The notes under the pieces: model-generated | The model's database searches: none | What the model was told of the DNA's origin: nothing | Seen by the model: only the letters and a program-made list of their open reading frames with translations | NCBI GenBank assembly: GCA_015057625.1 | Contig: SVDZ01000006.1 | Span: 91,906 to 155,905, forward strand | Length of the DNA stretch: 64,000 nt | Source: Lachnospiraceae bacterium | Lineage (GTDB): Bacteria; Bacillota; Clostridia; Lachnospirales; Lachnospiraceae | Reading direction: 5' to 3' | Program-made: the position numbers and the translations under genes | In this document: positions 57,320 through 64,000 of the stretch, piece after piece | How positions within the stretch are numbered: position 1 is the stretch's first letter | Layout: every line of letters begins with the position of its first letter

Positions 57320-57395
57320 CGGCAATACTTATTATGCGATTTGTTGTTCAATTTCCACATTTTCGTGAAAAATTACGCATAACTAATTGTTGCCG
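57320..57395 (-). promoter_or_regulatory. Leader hairpin beside the attenuator (possible antiterminator or pause element)
   Basis: On the minus-strand RNA, CGGCAA (57395-57390) pairs with TTGCCG (57325-57320), and inside it TTATGCG (57382-57376) pairs with CGCATAA (57338-57332). The outer stem could extend through an internal loop so that GTTGT of the Cys-codon run meets ACAAC in the 5' arm of the terminator, making the two structures mutually exclusive. The exact switching logic is not resolved by eye. Confidence 0.55.
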
Positions 57396-57480
57396 TCTCC
57401 CTACAACTGCAACAACATAAATCTAATCTATCACTAATGCGAAGTTCATTTATCTGATTAATTTCACCTTTTATTTTCAT
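57373..57480 (-). CDS. Leader peptide with Cys-Cys-Cys-Ser-Cys run
   Basis: 35 codons from ATG 57480, 8 nt after a perfect AAGGAGG, ending TAA at 57373. Residues 21-27 read LCCCSCR, with codons TGT TGT TGC AGT TGT. Not similar to a folded domain. Its place between promoter and terminator makes a cysteine-sensing leader the best reading, like the polycysteine upstream ORFs known from mycobacteria. A metal-binding micropeptide is the alternative. Confidence 0.75.
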   Translation of the reverse strand: MKIKGEINQINELRISDRLDLCCCSCRETATISYA

Positions 57481-57536
57481 CGTTATTTCCTCCTTCTCAT
57501 TTCATCTTAAGTCATTCCTGAAGTACTTCTTGTTCT

Positions 57537-57565
57537 ATAATATTTACTCGACCTTTCAAAGTCAA
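57537..57565 (-). promoter_or_regulatory. Promoter of the leader / nitrogenase-like / ABC importer operon
   Basis: TTGACT (57560-57565), 17-nt spacer, TATTAT (57537-57542) on the minus strand. It begins right after the stop of the LysR gene and gives a 5' leader of about 50 nt to the leader ORF and 290 nt to the NifK-like gene. Confidence 0.75.
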
Positions 57566-57580
57566 TAAATCAGCTTATCG

Positions 57581-58507
57581 CTATTCGCGGTAACCTGTTA
57601 CCACCATATCCGAATTCAGGCAATCCCTTATTTTACGCATGTATTCTTCACCTGGTATACTCAATTTTTCATTTTTTCTGATTAGATATCCCGCCTTTAT
57701 TTTTTCTTCCGAAGTTATTTTTACGACTTTAATAGAATCCTGTAACAATTTGTCAGATGTGATTCCGATGCCGATCGAATAGGCATCCAAATCATTTAAC
57801 AATCCGATTGTCGTAGCTCTGTCACTCGTTTTAATAACATTTTTGTATTCATACTCTGAAATCATTTCCTCATAGAAATAAAAACCGTTATCCCCTTGTT
57901 CAAATAAAAGACATGGGTAATCCTCTAATTCTTCCATAGTGACTTCCACCTTCCCTGCCAATGGATGATGTTTGTTGATGTAAGCATATATAGGGCACTC
58001 AGCAAGAACATGAAAATCAACACCTGCATTATGGAATATCTTTTCATATATTTTTTCGCTAAATGAGCTGATATATAAAATTCCTAATTCACTTTTTCCA
58101 GTTTGAACATCTTTAATAACATTTTCAGTTGTAGTTTCAAAAATTGAATATTCATAATCGTGCATACCAAATTCTTTTACAACTTCGGCAAATAATCTTA
58201 CTGTAAAAGTTGAATGATGCATTGACACACAAAAATTGTATCTTTTTCTATCACTTGAAAAATAACGTGCTTCCAACAGATTATATTGAAACAATATATT
58301 TTTTGCATAGGCAATAAACTCATTCCCCTCCTCTGTTACCACTATTCCTCTGTTTGTTCTCTCAAACAAATCAACTCCTATTTCCTGTTCCAAATCTCTT
58401 ATTGCTGCAGATAAACTAGACTGCGAAATATAGATAGCCTTCGCTGCTGCATTGATTGATTTGATTTCTGCAACAGTTACAACATACTTAAGCTGTGCTA
58501 ATGTCAT
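57581..58507 (-). CDS. LysR family transcription regulator
   Basis: 308 aa. N-terminal winged HTH QLKYVVTVAEIKSINAAAKA, then IYISQSSLSAAIRDLEQEIG. The effector domain (about 95-300) includes TGKSELGILYISSF and a conserved YPCLLFEQGDNGFYFYEEM segment. The layout resembles CysB/CbL/CmbR-type sulfur regulators and Clostridial relatives, which is suggestive but not decisive. Encoded upstream on the same strand as the nitrogenase-like operon, whose promoter lies just past its stop codon. GAGAGGAGTG precedes the ATG. Confidence 0.9.
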   Translation of the reverse strand: MTLAQLKYVVTVAEIKSINAAAKAIYISQSSLSAAIRDLEQEIGVDLFERTNRGIVVTEEGNEFIAYAKNILFQYNLLEARYFSSDRKRYNFCVSMHHSTFTVRLFAEVVKEFGMHDYEYSIFETTTENVIKDVQTGKSELGILYISSFSEKIYEKIFHNAGVDFHVLAECPIYAYINKHHPLAGKVEVTMEELEDYPCLLFEQGDNGFYFYEEMISEYEYKNVIKTSDRATTIGLLNDLDAYSIGIGITSDKLLQDSIKVVKITSEEKIKAGYLIRKNEKLSIPGEEYMRKIRDCLNSDMVVTGYRE

Positions 58508-58607
58508 AAATAGTCACTCCTCTCTCAAGTTCAGCATATCACTTATCCTTTTATTTTCCTTATACGTAAATGTTATTGCCCACAACAAGAAAAATTTAAC
58601 GAAAAAA

Positions 58608-58645
58608 GCTGCTACGCAGCGATAAGTTATCACCGCCGTAGCAGC
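58608..58645 (-). terminator. Intrinsic terminator
   Basis: GCTGCTACG (58608-58616) pairs with CGTAGCAGC (58637-58645), with an inner GCGATAA/TTATC stem. On the minus strand it ends in six T. It would end transcripts coming from the hydrolase gene at 58985 and the parA remnant. Confidence 0.85.
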
Positions 58646-58692
58646 CCAATTTTGAAGGCTCCTCCGCTTTTGTTGGATTTTCCGGTTTGTCA

Positions 58693-58830
58693 TTATTCGT
58701 TGGATTCTCTCATTTCTGATATGAACTCTCTAAGAATTAACTCTCTACTCATAACATTCACAAGAGAAACCTCAACACCTGATAACTCAATGTTCGCTGG
58801 AATAAAATCAACACCTTCTTCCTTCTCAAG
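58693..58830 (-). pseudogene. Fragment of a ParA/Soj-type partition ATPase
   Basis: About 46 codons on the minus strand. They contain EEGVDFIPANIELSGVEVSL and VNVMSRELILREFISEMR, the stretch of ParA proteins just before the Walker B-containing strand. Stop codons bound it on both sides, and neither the Walker A region nor the C-terminal half is present nearby. Remnant of a plasmid-like or integrative element. Confidence 0.75.
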
Positions 58831-58870
58831 TTTTTAGTTTTCAAGATTTGCTTTGGCTTATCATTTATTT

Positions 58871-58897
58871 TTTTGCACCTTCTGCGATAGCAGCCTG
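58871..58897 (-). other. 27-bp match to the 3' end of ppdK
   Basis: 26 of 27 bases match 62685-62711, the last codons of ppdK, on the same strand. The translated frame ends TQAAIAEGAKK then stop. Nothing upstream continues the similarity. Apart from this and the parA fragment, 58508-58984 holds no gene that could be recognised. Confidence 0.5.
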
Positions 58898-58984
58898 GGT
58901 TACATACAGCCTATGAAGGATTTTTTTCAATTATCCTCATTTTTTTCTTGTAGAACCCAGAGTTTTGTATTATCAGTACAATAT

Positions 58985-59551
58985 TTATTCATCCCCAATA
59001 AATTCCTTGGTTATTTTCATCGTCCTTTCAATTATTTCAATATTCTTCAAAGCATCCTCTGTTTCTAATGAATGATTGCAACTATCAAAAACATGAATTG
59101 GTACGTTTGCTTTTTCAGACAATGCCAGAATTTCTTTCACATCACTAAAGCTGTCTTTCGTCCCAATAAAAGTAATTGCCTCTTTATGTCTGTACATAAA
59201 TGTTTCATTCAAAGGCGTATATAAAACGTGGCGGACTGATATGTTATTATTCTCTGCATAGGATGAAGCGATTACCGTACCAATACTTTTTGAAATAAAC
59301 AATATCTCATCGTATTGACTCCAATCTATTTCGGACAATTGCAATTGTGCCTGACAATATAAATCCTCATAAAGATTTTTTCTTACTTCAATATTGTTTC
59401 TTATATCGCCTTTGATATCCGATGAATAAGCTATTTTTACAATTTCACAATAACCCGCTTCATACGCCACATCCAAACCGTAATACAAAAGCGGTTTATC
59501 AACAGTGTATCCAACTCCCGGGAACACAACGACAATCTTTGACATTTGCAC
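58985..59551 (-). CDS. Small alpha/beta hydrolase
   Basis: 188 aa from GTG 59551 (GAAAGGA 7 nt upstream); an ATG two codons in is an alternative. Opens with IVVVFPGVGYTVDKPLLYYG. Nucleophile region LFISKSIGTVIAS has the Ser-x-Gly elbow. Acid candidate in FIGTKDSFSD, catalytic His in VFDSCNHSLET. Cytosolic, short single-domain form of unknown substrate. It stands alone beside a decayed region. Confidence 0.8.
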   Translation of the reverse strand: MQMSKIVVVFPGVGYTVDKPLLYYGLDVAYEAGYCEIVKIAYSSDIKGDIRNNIEVRKNLYEDLYCQAQLQLSEIDWSQYDEILFISKSIGTVIASSYAENNNISVRHVLYTPLNETFMYRHKEAITFIGTKDSFSDVKEILALSEKANVPIHVFDSCNHSLETEDALKNIEIIERTMKITKEFIGDE

Positions 59552-59644
59552 TAAGTTATCCTTTCATTCAAATATTAGAATCTATTTTACAATACATTTC
59601 TTATAGTTAATTCATTTATAATTTTTTTCTATGACAACACATTT

Positions 59645-59736
59645 TAGTGACACAATGTCATCAATTTTCTTGCATATATTAGTCTGAAAATTTAGATGTG
59701 AGTATACACTATATAATTGTTGTCATCGTGTCACCA
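59645..59736. repeat. Imperfect 20-bp inverted repeat with spacer
   Basis: 59645-59664 and the reverse complement of 59717-59736 agree at 16 of 20 positions (TAGTGACAC and GTGTCACCA ends). No coding sequence lies between. A perfect 8-1-8 palindrome at 59775-59791 (CATTTGTA-T-TACAAATG) lies just beyond. Operator or recombination site possible; function unknown. Confidence 0.55.
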
Positions 59737-59826
59737 TATAAACAGAGGTCTTAGGACACTTCCTAACAAGAAAGCATTTGTATTACAAATGAGTATCTTG
59801 CAAATGAAGACACCTGCTCTATAATA

Positions 59827-60582
59827 TTATAGACTTTGAACATTAAGAACATATTTTCCTTTGCCTTTTCCTTCTACAGGAACTATTATTTTTAATTCTT
59901 TCATAATTTTAATAATTTTTCCTGCGTGATTATCTTCACATCCAATTATGTTCTTTATCTCCAATCTTCCTAATATCTGATTAGCTTCAATATTCTCCAA
60001 TACTTTTACGATATGATTATACATAATCAATGTTATATCGCCCCGTTCCAGAGAATTGTTCATTTTGTCAAACAATCCTTTTTTTGCGTCAAACAATCCT
60101 TTTTTTGTGTCAAACAATCCTTTTTCATCATCAAACGATTCTTTTTTGCTTGAAACAACTCCCTTATTCTTTACTATTGTGTAAAACATAAAATCCTGTT
60201 GCCAAAATTCCGGTACCGGCAATCCTTCTTTTTCCAATTCCCGATATATACGATCAACACCTTCACCAAACTCCTTAACATACTTATATGCTTTACAAAA
60301 TTCTGCGATTTTAGGATTTCTAGAAAAATGAGTTGTACGAATATTTGTCGGCTTTACTAATCCCGGTAAGCGCCCTGGACTTTCCACAACAATTCTGTCA
60401 TCAAACATCTTAATCTGTATATCCGTTCCTCTTATATTATAATCTCTATGAGTAACGGCATTGACGATAATCTCTTGTCGCACAAATTTAGGATATTCTT
60501 CCTCAGTCACAAATCTTCCGTCACTTCCCAAATAAGTCTTTTCCTTAATCTGCGTATCAAGATATGCAATAGATTTTTTATA
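59827..60582 (-). pseudogene. N-terminally truncated ATP-binding protein (AlbA/Schlafen-like regulator family)
   Basis: The open frame keeps only the C-terminal part of the family: IAYLDTQIKEKTYLG then VRQEIIVNAVTHRDYNIRGT and VESPGRLPGLVKPTNIR (GHKL-like ATPase core), KYVKEFGEGVDRIYREL, and a winged-helix-like tail. Full-length members have an AlbA_2 DNA-binding domain first, and here it is missing: the homologous sequence begins at about 60582, at the end of the nitrilase gene, with no ATG and only a TTG (60531) inside. Probably not functional, though a short product from TTG is possible. It contains a heptad repeat at 60067-60150. Confidence 0.7.
60067..60150 (-). repeat. Four 21-bp coding repeats (heptapeptide)
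   Basis: Units start at 60067, 60088, 60109 and 60130. They encode KKGLFDA, KKGLFDT, EKGLFDD and the diverged KKESFDD, placed between the ATPase part and the C-terminal domain of the truncated protein. Typical of slipped-strand expansion of a linker. Confidence 0.85.
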
Positions 60583-61429
60583 AATTCTTATAAGCTCTCG
60601 GCTTTCTAAACTTTCCTAAGTCTTCTCTTTCTCTGTAATCTCTAATTTTGTCTATATCAAATTCAGCATAGACGATTCCTTCGTAGAATTCCTCTGCCAC
60701 AATAATTGTATTATCTAACACTTCACCATTCTCGCCCCATACCATTGGATTAAATGCTGCGGAACGTCCCATTCCCAGTGCAGGTGGATTGGCCATAGCC
60801 ACGCCAACCATATTCTCCATTGCACGTACAGATAGTTCTTTTAGTCGTGGCTCCATACCACCGCAACAGTTTGGATTAAAAATGATTTCCGCTCCCAGAA
60901 GCATCAATTCCCTAGCACTTTCCGGATACTCGCGGTCGTAACATATCATTACACCTATATTTACCCCATCAAACTCGCAGACTTTAAATTCCTGTCCACT
61001 TTCCAAATATCTTTCCCAATCAAAATCACAAGTATGAACTTTGGAGTATTTAAGAATAATATCTCCATTTCTATCAATAATAAACGCCGTATTCTGTGGG
61101 TACTTCTCGCCTTTTGTAAAAGCTGTAATAACCACACCTATTTGCAATTCTTTCGCTAGTTTTCTGATTTGAAGGACGTGTTCTTCCTCTTCCGTTACCG
61201 CACTATTACACCAATCGATAAACTCAGAATCATTCTCCAGTTCTTCTAGTGGAAGTAATTCTTCCACAATATCCGGGCAGCAATATGCTGTCAAAAAGCA
61301 TTCCGGAAACAATACAATATCTGCTCCTGATTTCTTAGCTTCTTTTATATATTTCATAGCCACTTTGGTATTGAAATCAATGTTCGGCTCGTTGGCGTCA
61401 TACTGTACCATTGCTACTTTTAATTTCAT
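60578..61429 (-). CDS. Carbon-nitrogen hydrolase (nitrilase superfamily)
   Basis: 283 aa. Glu-Lys-Cys triad visible: Glu in DIVLFPECFLTAYCC near residue 42, Lys in LKYSKVHTCDFDWE, Cys in IGVMICYDREYPESAREL. Cleaves a non-peptide C-N bond (amidase or carbamoylase type). Substrate unknown. It could be an omega-amidase-like or agmatine-related enzyme, but key specificity residues do not decide it. GATAGGAGACAACAA precedes the ATG. The GNAT gene ends 15 nt upstream, so the two are probably co-transcribed. Confidence 0.88.
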   Translation of the reverse strand: MKLKVAMVQYDANEPNIDFNTKVAMKYIKEAKKSGADIVLFPECFLTAYCCPDIVEELLPLEELENDSEFIDWCNSAVTEEEEHVLQIRKLAKELQIGVVITAFTKGEKYPQNTAFIIDRNGDIILKYSKVHTCDFDWERYLESGQEFKVCEFDGVNIGVMICYDREYPESARELMLLGAEIIFNPNCCGGMEPRLKELSVRAMENMVGVAMANPPALGMGRSAAFNPMVWGENGEVLDNTIIVAEEFYEGIVYAEFDIDKIRDYREREDLGKFRKPRAYKNL

Positions 61430-61444
61430 TTGTTGTCTCCTATC

Positions 61445-62191
61445 TCAATCTTTATACATATCCTCTATCTCACATATGTTATCTTTATTGATATTCTCCC
61501 AATCTTCCCTTAACAGAGAAAAACATAATGTATCACTTTTATCGCGGGCATGCTTTCTTAGTCTTCCCTCAAATACAAAATGATTTTTTTCTAAACACTT
61601 TACACTTGCCACGTTATGTGACCGAACCCAAGCTGCAATTGCACATAAGTTCATTTCTCTAAATCCATAATCTATCATTTTCTTAATTGCCTGTGTTGCA
61701 TATCCTTTGTTTCGATATTTTTCCTCGATAGCATATTCCAGTTCCATATAACCGTCATACCTATTCATATCAGATAAAATAATAAATCCTACAAACGAGT
61801 TGGTCTCTTTCTCAATTATTACTTTACTACCTTTCATATTTTGCCAATGCTTAATTACATTTCTTGCTTCTTCGATAGTATCATAATAATAGATTCCATT
61901 TTTTCTTAATGTTTCGTCAAGACACATTTCAAATAGAGCGTTGGCATCACTTTCTTTCCACTCTATTAGTTTTACCTGATCTGCATATCCCTGTCGGATA
62001 TTAATAAGCTTTCTTCCTATAATTCCAACAGTCCACTTTGATCCAATTTCGGCATCACTATAAATCTTTTTTCCAACATGTATTTTTTTCCTAATACCAT
62101 TTTCTTCCAATACAAGAACGTACTGACTCATGGCATTTTTATACTTTTTAATTATAGTGCCTTGAAAATCTTGATACTGTTTATTTTCCAT
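61445..62191 (-). CDS. GNAT acetyltransferase with N-terminal beta-barrel-like domain
   Basis: 248 aa. Residues 1-70 form a small beta-rich domain (FQGTIIKKYKNAMSQYVLVL, HVGKKIYSDAEIGSKWTVGI). The C-terminal 170 residues are a RimJ/RimL-type GNAT domain with LEYAIEEKYRNKGYATQAIK (acetyl-CoA loop RNKGYA) and VRSHNVASVKCLEKNHF. Likely N-acetylates an amine on a protein or small molecule. AAGAAAGGTT precedes the ATG. Confidence 0.87.
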   Translation of the reverse strand: MENKQYQDFQGTIIKKYKNAMSQYVLVLEENGIRKKIHVGKKIYSDAEIGSKWTVGIIGRKLINIRQGYADQVKLIEWKESDANALFEMCLDETLRKNGIYYYDTIEEARNVIKHWQNMKGSKVIIEKETNSFVGFIILSDMNRYDGYMELEYAIEEKYRNKGYATQAIKKMIDYGFREMNLCAIAAWVRSHNVASVKCLEKNHFVFEGRLRKHARDKSDTLCFSLLREDWENINKDNICEIEDMYKD

Positions 62192-62410
62192 ATATAATAA
62201 CCTTTCTTTTTATTATCTATCTTCAATACGAATATAATCCAAGTAGCATCATATTCCCTGTTTGTAATTGGATTTATCATGTTTTCTTCAAATCAATCTA
62301 TTCTGTATAACATATTAATCACCTTCAATAATCAAACACTGTATCATCAGTTTTCCGTTCTCATCATACTGATTTTTATTCTACCATACTTCCTATAACA
62401 CTGCATTAGA

Positions 62411-62442
62411 AAAGTGCCCCATCCAACCGTTCAGGGCACTTT
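62411..62442 (-). terminator. Hairpin, possible terminator
   Basis: AAAGTGCCC (62411-62419) pairs with GGGCACTTT (62434-62442). Only a short T tail on the minus strand. Confidence 0.5.
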
Positions 62443-62501
62443 CAAATTACATTTCTTTTTTATCTCATGAATCTGGCTACATAATTATTTCAAAATATTA
62501 A

Positions 62502-62541
62502 AGGGAACCATACAAAAGTATGATTCCCTCATTATTTTTTT
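62502..62541. terminator. Hairpin terminator downstream of ppdK
   Basis: 12-nt arms (62502-62513 and 62518-62529) match at 11 positions around AAAA. A strong T-run follows on the plus strand, a weaker one on the minus strand about 150 nt after the ppdK stop. Confidence 0.6.
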
Positions 62542-62681
62542 ATTAAACCGTAATCGTTACGTTAATTTCTTCCCAAACATTGACTTCTTTCATATTTCTA
62601 TCGAACTTTTTATACTCTTTCAAGTAGTCCTTCGAAATCGTGAAATTGCCTATATTTAAAGGCTTTCGACACACGTTCTGA

Positions 62682-64000
62682 TTATTTTGCACCTTCTGCG
62701 ATTGCAGCCTGAGCAGCAGCAAGTCTAGCGATAGGTACACGGAATGGTGAACATGATACATAGTCAAGACCAATCTTATGGCAGAATTCTACTGAAGATG
62801 GATCTCCACCGTGCTCACCACAGATTCCTACGTGAAGGTTTGGATTAACTGGCTTTCCAAGTTTGATAGCCATTTCCATTAACTTACCAACACCAACCTG
62901 ATCTAACTTAGCAAATGGATCGTTCTCGAAGATCTTGTTGTCATAGTAAGCATCTAAGAACTTACCAGCATCATCTCTTGAGAATCCGTATGTCATCTGT
63001 GTTAAATCGTTAGTACCGAAGCAGAAGAAGTCTGCCTGTGTAGCGATCTCATCAGCTGTAAGAGCAGCTCTTGGGATCTCGATCATAGTACCAACTTCGT
63101 ATTCAAGGTTTGCACCTGCAGCAGCGATTTCAGCATCAGCTGTAGCAACTACGATATCCTTAACGAATTTTAATTCTTTTGTATCACATGATAATGGAAT
63201 CATGATTTCTGGTTTTACATTCCAGTCAGCGTGAGCCTTCTGAACTTCGATAGCTGCACGAATAACAGCCTTTGTCTGCATCTTAGCGATTTCCGGATAA
63301 GTTACAGCAAGACGAAGTCCTCTGTGACCCATCATTGGGTTGAATTCGTGAAGTGATGCGATAAGAGCCTTGATATCTTCTACAGATTTACCCTGTGAAT
63401 CAGCAAGTTTCTTGATGTCATCTTCTTCTGTTGGAACGAACTCATGAAGTGGAGGATCAAGGAATCTGATAGTAACTGGGTTACCTTCAAGTGCTTCGTA
63501 AAGAGCCTTGAAATCTCCCTGCTGATATGGAAGGATCTTTTCAAGTGCTGCTTCTCTTTCCTCTACTGTATCTGAACAGATCATCTCTCTGAATGCTGCA
63601 ATTCTGTCTTCTTCGAAGAACATATGCTCTGTACGGCAAAGACCGATACCTTCAGCACCGAGTTCTCTAGCTTTCTTAGCGTCAGCTGGAGTATCTGCAT
63701 TAGTTCTAACTTTAAGCTTTCTGAACTTGTCAGCCCAAGCCATAACACGTCCGAACTCACCTGCGATCTGAGCGTCTACTGTTGGGATAAGTCCCTGGTA
63801 GATGTTACCTGTTGTACCATCGATAGAAATCTCTGATCCTTCTTCGAATGTTACACCAGCAAGTGTGAACTTCTTGTTTTCTTCGTCCATGTTGATATCT
63901 CCACAACCAGATACACAACATGTACCCATACCACGGGCAACAACGGCAGCGTGTGATGTCATACCACCACGAACTGTAAGGATACCCTGAGCAGCCTTCA
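62682..64000 (-). CDS. ppdK: Pyruvate, phosphate dikinase (C-terminal part; 5' end outside window)
   Basis: About 440 codons at the C-terminal end; the frame runs past position 64000. It begins at the swivelling phosphohistidine motif ILTVRGGMTSHAAVVARGMG. The PEP/pyruvate TIM barrel follows, with EGIGLCRTEHMFFEEDRIAA, VTIRFLDPPLHEF, MMGHRGLRLAV, FCFGTNDLTQMTYGFSRDDA and the active-site GICGEHGGDPSSVEFCHKIG near the end. PPDK interconverts pyruvate + ATP + Pi and PEP + AMP + PPi, a standard glycolytic variant in Clostridia. Its last codons resemble a 27-bp piece at 58871. Confidence 0.97.
   Translation of the reverse strand, partial: KAAQGILTVRGGMTSHAAVVARGMGTCCVSGCGDINMDEENKKFTLAGVTFEEGSEISIDGTTGNIYQGLIPTVDAQIAGEFGRVMAWADKFRKLKVRTNADTPADAKKARELGAEGIGLCRTEHMFFEEDRIAAFREMICSDTVEEREAALEKILPYQQGDFKALYEALEGNPVTIRFLDPPLHEFVPTEEDDIKKLADSQGKSVEDIKALIASLHEFNPMMGHRGLRLAVTYPEIAKMQTKAVIRAAIEVQKAHADWNVKPEIMIPLSCDTKELKFVKDIVVATADAEIAAAGANLEYEVGTMIEIPRAALTADEIATQADFFCFGTNDLTQMTYGFSRDDAGKFLDAYYDNKIFENDPFAKLDQVGVGKLMEMAIKLGKPVNPNLHVGICGEHGGDPSSVEFCHKIGLDYVSCSPFRVPIARLAAAQAAIAEGAK

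Larger units (their letters stand above)
62192..62681. other. Gene-free stretch with two hairpin terminators
   Basis: 490 nt between ppdK and the GNAT gene. It holds hairpins at 62411-62442 and 62502-62541 and otherwise AT-rich sequence. Short open frames here look unreal (no ribosome site, no known domain). Confidence 0.6.

Noticed and set aside
57241..57580. T-box or other known riboswitch
   Set aside because: No T-box core (AGGGUGG ... ACCGCG) or S-box-like pattern seen. The leader ORF with Cys run explains the terminator better.
58608..58645. Repeat family shared with the hairpin at 43149
   Set aside because: Both contain GCTGCTACG, but only this short stem core is shared and it is explained as terminator sequence.
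62543..62773. 76-aa open frame overlapping the end of ppdK
   Set aside because: It runs through ppdK in another frame, has no good ribosome site and no recognised domain.

Overview
The window (low GC, about 35%, dense genes, mostly minus strand) looks like the chromosome of a gut-type Lachnospiraceae or closely related Clostridia. This rests on a BspA-like leucine-rich-repeat surface protein, pyruvate phosphate dikinase, a fermentative D-lactate dehydrogenase, YitT and MntP membrane proteins, strong AGGAGG-type ribosome binding sites and low-GC codon use. No rRNA, tRNA, CRISPR array or intact insertion sequence was seen.

Layout. 1-7100: a partial LRR surface protein, a metallo-beta-lactamase-fold hydrolase, a YitT / fused spermidine-synthase pair on the plus strand, a patatin-like lipase and a nucleotidyltransferase. 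7100-30800: a roughly 21 kb one-directional (minus) capsule or exopolysaccharide locus. It is read from an extended -10 promoter near 29795 through Wzm/Wzt-type ABC exporter genes, a radical SAM protein, a pyruvyltransferase, an initiating sugar transferase, an aldo/keto reductase, a split transketolase, acyltransferases, seven glycosyl- or phospho-transferases and an EpsG-type polymerase. Two paralogous membrane-anchored metallophosphoesterases bracket the locus, and the one at 29908 has lost catalytic residues. 30895-36540: lysA, D-lactate dehydrogenase, one more glycosyltransferase/acetyltransferase pair, and a membrane-anchored MerR regulator with a typical 19-bp-spacer promoter. 36541-37240: a non-coding stretch with a five-unit, exactly 63-bp tandem array of palindromes. 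37240-47666: secreted proteins, namely two basic-secretory-protein-type metallopeptidases with discoidin or lectin modules, a CotH-kinase protein and a lipoprotein, interrupted by mntP and a large membrane protein. 47690-51288: a Cys-nucleophile alpha/beta hydrolase, its small partner, a divergent LysR regulator, and enolase.

51447-58507 is the most unusual part. It is a compact operon (minus strand) of a nitrogenase component-1-like pair (NifK-like then NifD-like) translationally coupled to an SsuABC/NMT1-type ABC importer, behind a LysR gene. The P-cluster cysteines and a cofactor cysteine are kept, but the residues matching NifD Gln191, His195 and His442 are lost, and no NifH-like gene is present. 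In front of the operon lie a clear promoter, a 35-codon leader ORF with a Cys-Cys-Cys-Ser-Cys run and a strong Rho-independent terminator. This looks like a cysteine-responsive attenuator and suggests that the enzyme handles an imported sulfur compound rather than N2.

58600-60600 is a decayed patch (parA fragment, short ppdK-tail-like sequence, N-terminally truncated ATP-binding protein, several palindromes). It is followed by a nitrilase-family amidohydrolase, a GNAT acetyltransferase and the 3' part of ppdK, which runs off the end of the window.
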